A stretch of DNA of 64,000 nt from Sycobia sp. Sy_11. Taxonomy: Eukaryota; Arthropoda; Insecta; Hymenoptera; Epichrysomallidae. The translations under genes and the position numbers were made by a program. The DNA is taken from positions 5,313,501 through 5,377,500 of the forward strand of contig JACCIC010000015.1 in assembly GCA_018907035.1 (NCBI GenBank), read 5' to 3'. The notes under the pieces were generated by a model. It was not told the DNA's origin. It did not search any database and saw only the letters and a program-made list of their open reading frames with translations. Numbering within the stretch: position 1 is the first letter of the stretch; every line of letters starts with the position of its first letter. Shown piece by piece: positions 20,560 to 32,546 of the stretch.

Positions 20560-21989
20560 TTCGGGAGCCAGCGACATATTTTAGGGACCAATTTATCCTC
20601 AGCCGAAAATTAGTTTAAATGATTCCTTTGAATGTACTGAAGAGTGGAGCGAGCGGCCGTTGCGGCACCTCATCTGAATGTGACAACGCCAAGCACCCAA
20701 ACAAATTCTATTCAAATGAATTCTTTATATTCTATCCATTTTTGCTGTAAAGCTTATAATTATCGAGAAAAACGTAATTCACAATAAGCGTTTTGAGCTA
20801 CTATAATCAGCCCAAGTTACAATCGATACGTCAGGGATCTACCCCTATGCACAGATGATATATGATACAAGTACTTTTTAATTTGTAATTTTGCTAATAA
20901 AATTCTAGTCATAAAGCAAAAACATATGGAATGTAAAAAATTTATTGTAGGTAGGTCTCCAAATTTTGTTTAAAACAATATTTAACAAACTCTCTACTGT
21001 TTTATGTATCATCATTTATATGTTATTATATACATATAAATGATGATATAAGTTTTTAATAGTTTTCGCCATAAAATTCGAAGAACTTTGTTTATAACAT
21101 TTATTTTTCTAATTTGATTATGACAAATATATTTAAGTTAGAAAAATAATATATACAGACTCTTGTATTTATTAGAAATACATTTTGCTATTATAATAGG
21201 TTAGAGTGGCTTGGAAGGTGCTGTATTTAAAAATGGTTTCAAACTTACAACAAAATTTTATACTTGTATCACACTCTGTCAAAGAATAATAGAACAGATA
21301 AATATGACAGAAATTATTTAAATGACAATAAAATTCTGGAAAATTTATTAGGTGATTTGATGACAGTGCACCACGCGAGATATCCATCGTGTTCCAGGTT
21401 TCTCGAAAGAGCGTGCTTCAACTGCAGTTTTACCCATCAGTTGTCATTTATCCTCTTCAAAATTCTTTTTCCATATCTTGTTCTACAATACATCTAAATT
21501 CATTTATAATAATTTTTAGGATTGCAACAATCTGGAATGTATTTCCGCCGGAGCAATGAAAAGTACGTTCCCTATATCAGAAACGTAAATAAAGTGCATT
21601 CGGAAACGCATGCTTCAACTGCGACTTGGCTATGCCATATCGACTATGACTTGGGTTAATACCAGCTCGAAAGGTTCATAATTAATTGCGTTTTTCTCCA
21701 TAATTATTAGCTTTAGAGAAAAAATGGATAGAACATAAAAAATTTGTTTCAATAAGATCTACAACTTTTGTTTAAACAATTTTTTTATAAACTCAAAATT
21801 ATTTCATAAAACCTGGTTTTTATCAATTTTTTATCGTTTTTACAAAGTTTGGGTGCCTGGCGTTGCCACGTCCAGATTAATTGACGCAGCGGACGATTAC
21901 TATGCTTTAGAGGACATTGAAACGAATCATTTAAACTAATTTTATGCCGAGGATAAATATATGACATAAAAATGTCGCTGGCTCCCGGA
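20560..21989. mobile_element. 1.4-kb element with long terminal inverted repeats
   Basis: The left arm (20560-20835) and right arm (about 21630-21989) are imperfect inverted repeats of each other. Matching blocks are cgggagccagcgacat at the outer ends, attagtttaaatgattc, caacgccaagcacccaaac against caacgccaggcacccaaac, and gagctac/cccaagtta-type sequence at the inner ends. The right arm carries extra sequence. Near the centre is a perfect 16-bp hairpin (21007-21022 with 21033-21048). No transposase frame is present. It lies between hAT fragments of opposite orientation. The target duplication is not clear. Confidence 0.65.
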
Positions 21990-22002
21990 CTATTATGACC
22001 AT

Positions 22003-22503
22003 ATAATCCGATTATTCGGCTTTCTCCTTAACTTAAAGTTTATAAATGAAAATGATTTGCAGATCAAAGTAGCTAAACTTGTCCAAGTTTATGCAGATGA
22101 TTTAGATGATAATTTGTTAACGGAAATGAAACAGTTCATTCCACTCATAAAATTGCGAACTAAGGGCTGCTTTTCCAATCGTTCAAAAGAAATAGATAAA
22201 AAAAATTATAAAATATTGAGTCCTTTAAAAGTTTTAAATCAGATAGTCGATCTAGATATGGTTCACGTTTTCCCCGACACGAACATTGCGTATAGATTAT
22301 TACTAATCATGCAGATAGCAAACTGTGAGACGGATAGGTTACTTTCAGTTTTACAAAGAATTAAAAATATGTACTGATCTACAATGGCGAATGAAAAACT
22401 ATCCTCACTGGCTAGTATCAAAAAAGAGTCGCTCAGATTGCTCGACTTCAATGATATAATTGCAGAATTTTCACAAGTAAAATCAAGAAAAAAATATTGT
22501 TAA
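22003..22503 (+). pseudogene. hAT transposase C-terminal fragment, copy 3
   Basis: From about 22003 the + strand reads like the C-terminal part of a ZMYM1-like hAT transposase. A FGFLLNLK segment is followed by a helical stretch and then the dimerisation region IANCETDRLLSVLQRIKNMY, which ends at TGA 22375-22377. The phase stays open after the stop (MANEKLSSLASI) to TAA at 22501. The family has an arginine at the stop position, so a single CGA to TGA change is likely. The N-terminal two thirds are missing. Confidence 0.75.
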
Positions 22504-22639
22504 TTTAAATAACAACTAATTACGGTAAGTATCATTTATTTGTATTATAATAATATTTCTTAACAAATTACATGTGTTATAATAAAAGAATTTTAATTTA
22601 TTACCCTACTTTCGCAAAACTTAGTTTTTTTGCCTTTAA

Positions 22640-22692
22640 GAGGGCCCCGCTGAAATATAGCCCCAGGCCTCCTGAAGTCTTAATCCGGCGCT
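22640..22692 (+). repeat. hAT 3' terminal repeat, copy 3
   Basis: agggccccgctgaaatatag...aatccggcgctg ends with the complement of CAGCGCCGGATT, a hAT-type terminal sequence. The similar end at 41118 supports this. Directly after it comes the interior of the inverted-repeat element family, so the hAT was inserted into a copy of that family. Confidence 0.6.
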
Positions 22693-22748
22693 GGCTCTCT
22701 CCTTGTTTATACTCACCCCCGTAGAATCTGAAATGGAAATACTACTAT
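22693..22748 (+). repeat. Inverted-repeat element, copy B (interior piece)
   Basis: ccttgtttatactcaccccc followed by gtagaatctgaaatggaaat matches 57765-57815 nearly base for base. The outer end is replaced by the hAT terminus at 22692. Confidence 0.65.
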
Positions 22749-22878
22749 TAGGAGACGAACGTAGTTTCCGATCTTTTTTTAACGGAAAAGGACATTTATG
22801 ATGGCAAGTGGATACGCATTAGCATAATTAAAATATTTTCGGTCATTTTCTACTAATTTTTCCCATATTTCTAGTAAT

Positions 22879-23571
22879 ATGGCGATACTGCGGCGAAAGA
22901 ACGATGGCGGTATTCTTGATAACGTAGAAAATAGTGAAGAATATAACAAGGATGAATCAGGCACAGGTAGTGAAGCGAAATCTCAAAATGATACAATTGC
23001 AAAAACGTCTAATTTAAATGAAGTAGGTTTTTTGCTGAGTTAATAAAAATATTTAAAAAATGATATTCAATTTTGTAATTTTTTTTTAAGGATAAATTAT
23101 TGAATTCTGATGACATTACCAGTGACACAACGAATGAGAAATTGGAAGAATATCAAGAGGAAAAAATAAATAATATCAATAATGGTTATATTTTTTATGG
23201 CACTGAAAAAATTTTAATAAAAACTGAAGAACAGATTGAAGAATTGCTTGTAGAGAAAAAAGATTTTAGTATAAGACTAAGACCAAAAAAGGAGGAGTCT
23301 ATGAAAGAGGTAAAATATTCTTCCAATTCAATTAACATGATAAAATATTTGACTCATGATGAATTGTTGTTTATTAAGTATTATTTATTAGAATATTATA
23401 TCTATAAAATATTATTTTTATATTTATAGTATATAGTTAAAAAGTATTTGTCATAGAATAGATTTATTTTAAAATTATTTGAGTATCATAACATTTCCAA
23501 ATTGAAGGAGGTCCCTGTGTATTATTTACTAAATGAGATAATGTACTTGTATATATGTTTCATTTATATTG

Positions 23572-23633
<62 letters not shown>

Positions 23634-26448
23634 ATGTATAATTATCAAAATATATTGAAATTATAACTTCTATATAATATGTAAAAAAGAAATATTAGAT
23701 TTTAATTATTTGAACAAAATTATATTTTGAATCAAATCATTTTAACAAAGTAATAAAATATTTATAAATTTAATTCATGATGTATTTTTTATTACTATTT
23801 TAGGTGCTTACAAGAGATGGTGATAATTATGTCTGTGCTATTTGTTCAGATGATGAAAAGCAAAATAAAGATTATAAAAGCATAATTTCTCATTTAAAAG
23901 ATGAACATGATGTTCGTATATATATTTGTGATATTTGTGGTGATCATTTTAGAAAACGAACTGAACTTTCACATCATTTAGATGATCATGTAGCAAATAA
24001 AAAAGTTGACTTCCAATGCGAAGTATGCAATAAGATATTTAGTAATTTGCAATTTTTTCGTATTCATAAACGTATTCATTATCCTCAATTGAAGTCATGG
24101 AATTGCCAGGTTTGCAACAAACGCTACAGTTCAAAAAATTTACTTGAAGAACACATGAATACACATACTGGGAATAGACCATATGTTTGTGAAGTATGTG
24201 GAAAAAATTTTGCTTCTAAATACACCCATCGGGCACATGTTAAAATACATGGAGTTCGACCTAGGCCTTTCCAATGCACTCAGTGCGTTAAAACTTTTCT
24301 TAGTCAGCAAAATTTGATGCAGCATATGACAACGCATAATGATGTTAAAGAATTTGTTTGTCATCAATGTGGTAAGATAAGTTTATTTAAGTTACAAAAT
24401 TATGTAATTTTTATTTTTAAGAATGAAGTTCTTAATCTAATATATTAGTATCATTTGTCTAATATACTAAAATGAATTATTTGGTTTAATATTAGGCAAA
24501 GCATTTGGTTCTGCACACAATTTAGAAGTTCATAATATTGTTCACACTGGATACAAGCCGTACATTTGTCGTGTTTGTGGAAAAACATTTGCACGAAAAA
24601 CACAAGTTCGTGATCATGAAAGAACACATACTGGTGAAAAGCCCTATCAATGTGAATTCTGTGGAGCAACATTCAGGTTAATTCATAATTTACAGGATTA
24701 TTTTCGTATTATAGAAATCTTGTAATATTCCATTTGTGATTTGTACATTTTTTAGATTAGAGACAATAATATATATGAAAAAGAATTTATTCTACTGAAT
24801 AAAAATCATAAAATTTAAATTTAAATATTTTAGAAATAATAAAAGGATTATTTCTTTAATTTTGAGCTATTATTTTAATATCATTTTAAAATTTATTTTG
24901 TATAAAGAATATTAAAATAGTATCATTTAAAATCTATTTAAAAAATAAATGGTTTAAAAATATTATATAAATGATAGCAACTATTTAATAACAAATAATT
25001 CTTGATTTGATGTTTTTGATTATTTAATGTAATTTATTTTTAATTTTTTTAAATAAAAAGTTGTTAGTATAATGTTTGAGAAATTGTCTTCTGAAAGCAG
25101 GTTTAGTTATTTAAATTAATAAAATGTTAATTAATTGAAATATAAATTTTTGCAGTCAAAGATCAAATTTGCAATCACACAAGCAAGCCACGCATTATAA
25201 TGATAAAAGATATAAGTGTGATGAATGTGGTAAAGGGTTTAAACGAAGAAGATTGCTGGATTATCATATTAAAGTTGCTCATACTGGAGAACGTCCTTAT
25301 AAATGTGAAACGTGTACAGCCACATTTGTTTATCCAGAACATTTTAAAAAACATATGCGCATTCACACAGGAGAGAAGCCTTATTTGTGTGAGGTAATTT
25401 TTTAATTAGTTTAATCGAAGTACAATATAAACAGTTAATTTAAACATTCATGTAATTAATATGCAGGTTTGTGGGAAAGCTTTCAATAGTAGAGACAATC
25501 GCAACGCACATAGATTTATTCATAGTGATAAGAAACCATATGAATGCTTAGTTTGTGGAATGGGATTTATGCGCAAGCCATTACTTTATAGCCATATGCA
25601 AGCTCAAGTAAGTATTAAATAAAAAATGTTCCAGTAATGTTTTTTGAATTATAATTTTTAAATTTAAATCATTTTCTAAATTACATAAAAAAATGTTTAT
25701 ATACTTTTAGGGTCATATAAATGATACTATTATTGTTAATCAACCAACAATATCTACAGGAGAAGATGTATTTATCCAAGATGAAGAAATTCATATAATT
25801 ATGGAGGATGACATCGAGCAGCAGGTAATTTTACACTTTATATGTATCTATTAATTGTTATTTATAAAGTAATTGTAACAATTTCAGATACCTGAAAATG
25901 CACAACTTATTGTTTCTAAACTCAAGGATCATGAATTAATTCATGAGTCGGATGGACAGAATGTTCTAAATATTACAGATGCAGAAAACATCGGTAATGA
26001 AGATATGACACAACTTATGGTTCAGAGTGAGGTCAGTAAATAATCTTATTTTAAAACGATTGTATTTTAAAAATTAAGTCTAAACAAATTAACTAACACT
26101 TCAAATTCAAATGATTTTTATTTATTTATTCTAACTTGGAATATGAATTATTGAGTACATTTTACGAATAACAGTAATTACATAATTAATTTAATTATAT
26201 AGTCCAATTTATTAATTTAATTAAATAGTGAAACTGTAATATACGACTACATTATCAGTAGTTGTACTAAAGCTTAACAAGAACTAAATTTCTAGCAAAT
26301 GGCGTACGAAACTCCTACGGAAATGGACTGTAAGTCAGAAGTCATAGAAACTGAAGAAGTTTATACTTATCAAGACGAAGAGGGTAATACAATGTTATTC
26401 CCAACACACCTTCTATCGGAAATTAGAAAGCCAACGCATAGTTTTTAA
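22879..26448 (+). CDS. C2H2 zinc-finger protein gene, nine coding exons
   Basis: Coding exons by GT-AG sites with phase kept throughout: 22879-23022, 23091-23309, 23804-24371, 24496-24676, 25156-25393, 25467-25607, 25711-25824, 25888-26031, 26296-26448 (stop TAA 26446-26448). The product is 633 residues. Residues 1-121 are acidic and polar without fingers. Residues about 125-500 hold about thirteen C2H2 fingers, several joined by TGEKPY/TGERPY linkers (for example YICRVCGKTFARKTQVRDH). The first finger is long and irregular, and the last has H-x5-H split by an intron. Residues 500-633 are acidic, rich in E, D and Q. A sequence-specific DNA-binding nuclear factor is expected. The start is the first ATG after a stop-rich stretch and gives a phase-0 first exon. 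A (TA)n tract lies in intron 2. The gene family member is not identified. Confidence 0.9.
23573..23630. repeat. (TA)n microsatellite in intron 2 of the zinc-finger gene
   Basis: About 58 bases of TA within the 23310-23803 intron. Confidence 0.95.
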
Positions 26449-26842
26449 ATGGGTCGATGTACAGGTTCCAGAAATCGAAGAATAATGTTCGCCTTTCATT
26501 TTTTAAGATAACTTAATTATGCATTAATAATTTGGAATCGATAAAATATTCAATTACATTTTTGTAGAAATTTTCTCATCATACCCGACGCCTTTGATCT
26601 CATTCCCGAACAATTAAGCCGTCCTAGATTCTCTTTTCAGCATTTAAATTCGAGGCTTTTGTCCCTCGAAGAGTTTTACGCTTCTCCCTGCTGTCGGTTT
26701 TTCGTGCCTTATGCTTCCTCGCACCACGGCCGTTTGGGAATTTTCACAGAAGAAATCGCGGAGAAAACGACACTTCTGGGAGGGCGCGAAAGACGATTAA
26801 AAGACGATTTCGGAATTCACGTGCACGTCTCTCTATCTTTTG

Positions 26843-26848
26843 AATAAA
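26843..26848 (+). terminator. Candidate polyadenylation signal of the zinc-finger gene
   Basis: AATAAA lies about 395 bases after the stop codon. Another aataaa occurs near 27400. Which is used cannot be told from sequence. Confidence 0.35.
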
Positions 26849-29087
26849 GCCAAGTTAAGCGCGCACGCGCGCGCTTATAGAATTTTGCGCGGCAAATATT
26901 ACTCACGCTCAATTAAACTTTTAGAAGCGGAGAATGATCCGCCGCGTCTAACAATTAATCGTTGAAAAGAGAGATGGGCTTCTCTTTCCCCTTCTGTCTT
27001 ACTCGTATCTTCTTACGATTTATCGAGTTCGTCGTTTATTAAGTTTGTACGAACTCATTGTTCTGAAAATTTTTGACGAGCTCTTTTAAAATAACTAGCA
27101 CGTACTTGATGATCGTCAGAATACGTGCGTGTGTCTGCACGTGCTGAATATAGACAGAACAAAACATTTAATTTATGCTAAGAATAATTGCGCGTTATAA
27201 ATATTATTCATTTAATTCAATAATGTATGTAAGATTCCAACTTATTGTATTATATATATTCTGTACATATATAAAAATTGTACGCTCACTGTAAATTTTT
27301 CACTCGATGCGCTCTTTATAATTTTCATTTAAAGCGATATCTTTTAAGGAAATCACTGCTGTAAAAACTAGATAGATGTATACTATATGATTGAGTGAAT
27401 AAAATTTATTTAATGTTTAATAATGAGTAATTTATTATTTAATCCACACATCATAGCATGTCTTTATTTAACTGTGCATGCATTTTTGCAAAACACGTTT
27501 TTAAAACTAATAAATAAGCCTTAGTTTAATTTTATCGAATCAATAAGATAATATGTACTTCTAACATATTACGTAAAAAAATTTATCTGAGAAATCAATC
27601 CGTCTTGTTAAACAAGGGAAATTTTCATAAGAGTTGTAAGAAACAGTTTTCATCTATATCGCACTTTACACTTAATACTTAATATCTTTTTGATTCTAAT
27701 AAATTTTTGTAATGAAAAATAGAAATAATTTTATAGCACTCCGTAGTCTAAACCAGAACTTAGTGTACCATTTTGCAACCTAAGTTGTTCATTTTTTCAA
27801 AGTGTAATATCAATTTACTCAGGTCAACGACTTTTGCATATCGATTGATAAATACCAGTTACCGTATAATGCATTTATATATATATGAGGAGATATTCTA
27901 AATTTAGTAAAAAGTAATATAGATAGTAATATAATATAGTAATATAAATCCAAAAAAACAACTTTCAACAAAAGTAAAATAGTTAGGCTAGTTTCATGTG
28001 TTGTTAGCATAGTAACAATTTTAAATACATCTCATGTATTTTCTAAAGAAATTATATAAAATACTTTCCGAAAGTTCAAAATATATTAACACAAAAATAT
28101 TCTATAAATAAATTAAAAATCAGTTTACTGATATAGTTAGATGTCCTATTGATGGAAATATTTTCCTAAATTCAGTAATATATTAAGATAAAAATACATA
28201 CATAATAAAATATGTCATCATATTGTAAATCTTTCATAGTACATCAAAAAAATTTTCATATAAAAAATATTTTTCTAAAATTGTCCGAAATAGATTAACA
28301 AAAAATAAATTATATAACGCAATAATATCTTCAAACAATGGACCATTAAAACAAATGGCTAAATGCATTTTCTATAATTCCATATAAATGTATAGTTTAA
28401 ACAAAATATATCTAAAACTCTAAAAAATAATAATAAATAAATAGTTTTCACGAAAATGCAGCTTAATTAAGTAATGAGATTATTTACAACTAGCCGAGTT
28501 TATTTTCACATCATTTTATCAACGCGTGGGCTCATAGAAGGAATGAATTATCTTGACTGATCAATATTTTTCGGTGAACATTTTTCTGCTATTTATTCTG
28601 ATAATTCATTATTATTAAAAAAAACAGGTATGAACTTGCCAGGCGCGTCCCCACAAAGTTTATGCTATTTTTTTTAATAATTAATTTTTGTATGAAAGAA
28701 TTTTATAGTATATACCGAAATCTGTATAAATGAGGCTTAATTGGTAAATAATTTTGAATTTTGTAACTGTATACGTTTTCAAAAGCCAAGAACATAAATA
28801 ATATGATCTATAGTTTATTATGATTGAATTATAGATAGCAACTATTTATAATAAGTTATTATTTATTTATTTGAACAGCTTATATAATATGTTTAGAAGG
28901 ATTCTAGTTTAAGAGTTAAATTTTCACCCTCCAAGAAATAGGAAAAGACTGTTTTGTAAAAAGATTTCGAAAAATTCGGTTAACAGAAATCCAACTTGGA
29001 CCATTCACAAACTTCAATTTGGTCAGTATAGTCCAGTATTTAACGATACAAAATAATCAGATACCCTTATTGCCTGAGCCCAAGCTA
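26849..29087. other. Intergenic, AT-rich, nothing recognised
   Basis: A slightly GC-richer patch at 26580-27150 may be 3' untranslated sequence of the zinc-finger gene. Beyond that the stretch is AT-rich, with no coding or RNA gene seen. Confidence 0.5.
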
Positions 29088-29094
29088 CTCTCTC

Positions 29095-29185
<91 letters not shown>
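29088..29185. repeat. Compound (CT)n-(TA)n microsatellite
   Basis: CT-rich tract at 29088-29138, pure (CT)n from about 29099, passing directly into (TA)n at 29139-29185. The open frame across it is an artefact. Confidence 0.95.
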
Positions 29186-29189
<4 letters not shown>

Positions 29190-29254
29190 CAAATTGTTTT
29201 AATATCCTTAATTAAAAACTATAATTTTTAGAAATAATTGTTAAATTATATATA

Positions 29255-29640
29255 AGCGATGATATTCAATTCGCCAATCGCGATACACAATTCGCCACAG
29301 AAAACTCTTCTTTTTTGCCTGGCAAGCAAAGGCAGTGCGATGTTGTATCGATTCATAATGGTACTTTCGGTCAAATCGTGTGGCATCAATTTTCCTTCTT
29401 TATGGATCTTTCCTATCGCATGTAAACGTTTGTCAAATGCTCTGTTACTGACTCCTAACTTATTAGTAATTCATCATCTTCAAACTTTTTCGGCTGTCCA
29501 GAAAGTTCTTTGACATTAACAGCAGTATCTCCACAATTATTAAACTATTATTTCCACTGTCAGTAAACCACTCTTCACATGTTGTAAGCGATGGAGCTTG
29601 TTCGTTGAAGTATCGATAAAGTATCGTTAAGGACTAGAAA
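29255..29640 (-). pseudogene. Mariner transposase fragment
   Basis: Minus-strand translation across phases shows mariner sequence. A piece near 29575-29620 resembles the helix-turn-helix end (TTCEEWF). Then comes SGQPKKFEDDELL near 29480-29515, followed by KRLHAIGKIHKEGKLMPHDL near 29390-29450 and LLARQKRR near 29310-29335. The catalytic domain is lost. Stops and a deletion make it inactive. Confidence 0.65.
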
Positions 29641-29667
29641 TTCGGCGATCCAAACCTTAATGTGAAA

Positions 29668-29745
29668 ATTTACATGTGCTCTGTTTACAAACACATCTTC
29701 GGCTCTGCTATCGCTGATTAGTACCGGTATTTGGAAGTAAAAATA
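29668..29745 (+). mobile_element. SINE body fragment
   Basis: tttacatgtgctctgtttac and the following cgctgattagtaccgg match the body of the SINE at 18660-18860 in the other orientation. The tRNA-like head is missing, as in a 5'-truncated copy. Confidence 0.6.
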
Positions 29746-31117
29746 AAGCGAAGTTCATTTAGATAAAAACAGAAGGAGCAATAGATCATTTTTCATATTT
29801 AAACTCTTTTTTCTATTTTATTATCCATACTGAATCATTTTAATCTACGCATTGAGGAAAACATCCGAAGCTATTGCAAGCAATTGTAAGCTCAAGAAGT
29901 TCTTTAATTTACAATTATTTTTGAACGCCGATCATCCTGACTTTAAAACAGTTTTAATTAGTTTAATAGTTATATCGTAACATATAGCTAATACATGGAA
30001 CAATATTAAAAAGTTTCTTATGTTATAACACAATATAAGTTAATTTCTACCATATTGGGTTGTGAAGCCGTTATTGAACTGCACAGCAAAAATTTTGGAT
30101 TACTTGAAAGCTTTCTGATGACTTTTTTTAAAATCATTGCAAAAATGGATAGTAGTGAAAGGATTCCTAAAGGATTTAAGACTGCTATTGAAGAGGAAAA
30201 TCTTTGGACGTATTTCTGAAGGATCCGCCCAGGTGAAAATAATAGTTCTTACTCAAATGTTTATATCAATTCTTAATCAGAACTGGTTAAATTATCTTAC
30301 ATAAGAATTTACGAATGATCGATGAAATTGTTAATCATGATAATTACAGTGATCGTGATACAAGATACCAGAAGTCTAGTTATAACGTGGGTAAGTGAAA
30401 CAAACGATCCTTTAGAAAAATTCCAGAAAGTTTGTCAATAAGTTTTTTAACTGCGGCTTAAAAATTTTCGAGATATATCTGTCGTCGATCTATCAATGGA
30501 TAAAAATAAGCAAACCCAACGCTCTCTCGCCTGAGCAAGTATTCAGCCTGGAAGTGCGAACGGCAGTGAAACGCCATTTACATAAGCTGCACAGTAATGC
30601 TCTATACAGATCTGGCTGACTGGGAGAGGAGGGAAGATATCTTCTTCGGATTCTAGAAATTCAGACCTTATATATATACATACAGACCTAAATCGGAATT
30701 AGGAACGTCTTGACCGCAACAGGTCGAGATGCTCGAGGGAACGACGATGGGAAGGCGGCGCGTTAGCTCGATGTATATCCTCTCGAACTGGGCGATGAAT
30801 TAATTGAGTGCACCTAATTGAATGCTGCTGTATTTTGGTCCCCCCTTTCTCTCTCTTTCTCTCTCTCTCTCTTTCTATCTATCTATCTCTCTTGGCTCTA
30901 TTGCGAGCCGTGTACATAATACACAACTCTTCTTTATATCCCCCTGTCGATCCTGTCGATTCCCGCGCGTCTTTTGATGCATTGTCGTAAACTCGAAAGG
31001 GTCGCGGATCGATGCGATTGCGGGTTTATGTCCTCTCCAGTTCGTCAACTGCCTGTGAGAACTTCTCTAAACAGGCTTGGGACACAGTGGCAGTATCGAG
31101 GATAATTTACGGTTACG

Positions 31118-31118
<1 letters not shown>

Positions 31119-31165
<47 letters not shown>
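31119..31165. repeat. (TA)n microsatellite
   Basis: Pure TA tract. Confidence 0.95.
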
Positions 31166-31168
<3 letters not shown>

Positions 31169-32499
31169 TTGTCCTGTGCCCTATTCTCGAAAGTGATTTG
31201 TACAAGACGAATAATAATCATATATACCTTTGATGTACACGAATATCTTGGAATTATTAGGTCGAAGAAGTGAATTCATTGTTTTTTTAAGCGAAAAATT
31301 TTAACTAGAAAAATTACGAATAAGCATAAAAGTATATATTTCAAAATTTTATGAAATCAGGTTTGGGATTGAATCTCAGGCCTTGTATCTATACCTTTTT
31401 CCTTTTCTGCCGAATTAATGATCAAGAGCGGGAAATACTTGTATCTGGCACAACACCGAAAAATTATTATTTGTGTCGGTCTAAGCATTTGGCATAAATT
31501 TTCTCAGTACGTAAATTGTCGAAAGAATGAATCATTCCCCTATCATTGAATAATTTTTGAAGAAAACTATATTTTTATCAAACATACATTTGGTCATTTA
31601 ATTTTAGCTTGTTTATTTATCCGATAATTAAAAATCCTATAAAAATTTAATCAGTTTAATGAAGTTAGTTGTCCTTGTTTAAATGCTTGAAGGTTATAGC
31701 GCTTAATTAAATTATCGAATAACATATTGATTTTCGTTTTACGAAAATTACCATAAGAAATTCCAGCATTTATACGTGATTTTTTTTAATAGTTTTATTG
31801 GATTCGACGTCAAGAGTGCAAAAATTATTAGAAATCATTCTTAAATTAGAAGTTGTTTACCACAAACCCCGTCAGAATCGCAGCAATTTATAACGTATCG
31901 TTTCGTTGACCGAAGTGCTCAGCAGTCGTCGTTTTTCTTAGACAAGTGCTCTCGTTCGGATCGAGGCCACTTCTTAGGCGCGAATTTTTCAAGGCACGAC
32001 TATGGAGAATGAGAGGAAGACAGTTTAAAACGGACTTATGGCAGTCGATAAGCAGAAAAAGTGCCCCCTCCCCCTCGACCCCCGTCTCGCCGATATATTT
32101 ATTGAAGCTCCGTTCGGCGACGTTCGATTATTCAGCTATAACGATTAAACGTGAAATCAAAGTTTCGAGAGGGTGGTGTGGTTTGAGGTGCGATACTTTG
32201 GCGCGGTGACTCGATGAAACTGTCGTACACAGAGGGGGGGGGGCTGGTGAGTGGGCGTTATCACATCAGCGGCATTGTCTGCATTATTATGACGAGGCGA
32301 CAAGCTACTGACGCGAGAGGGTGGGTGGGTCGAAGAGCACACCTCCCAAAAGCTAAAGGACCGTTTTTATCCGCATGGCCCGCGGGTTAGTGCGAAACCT
32401 TGTTACTTCGCTCGGGGGCTCGCTAAATTAATGATATCTATATACAGTCGTCTCAGACTCCGGTGCTGCGGGGCACTCAAGTACATATATAATATTTAA

Positions 32500-32500
<1 letters not shown>

Positions 32501-32543
<43 letters not shown>
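32501..32543. repeat. (TA)n microsatellite
   Basis: Pure TA tract. Confidence 0.95.

Positions 32544-32546
<3 letters not shown>

Noticed and set aside
31345..31385. B-box-like sequence on the minus strand
   Set aside because: No matching A box at the right distance and no cloverleaf.
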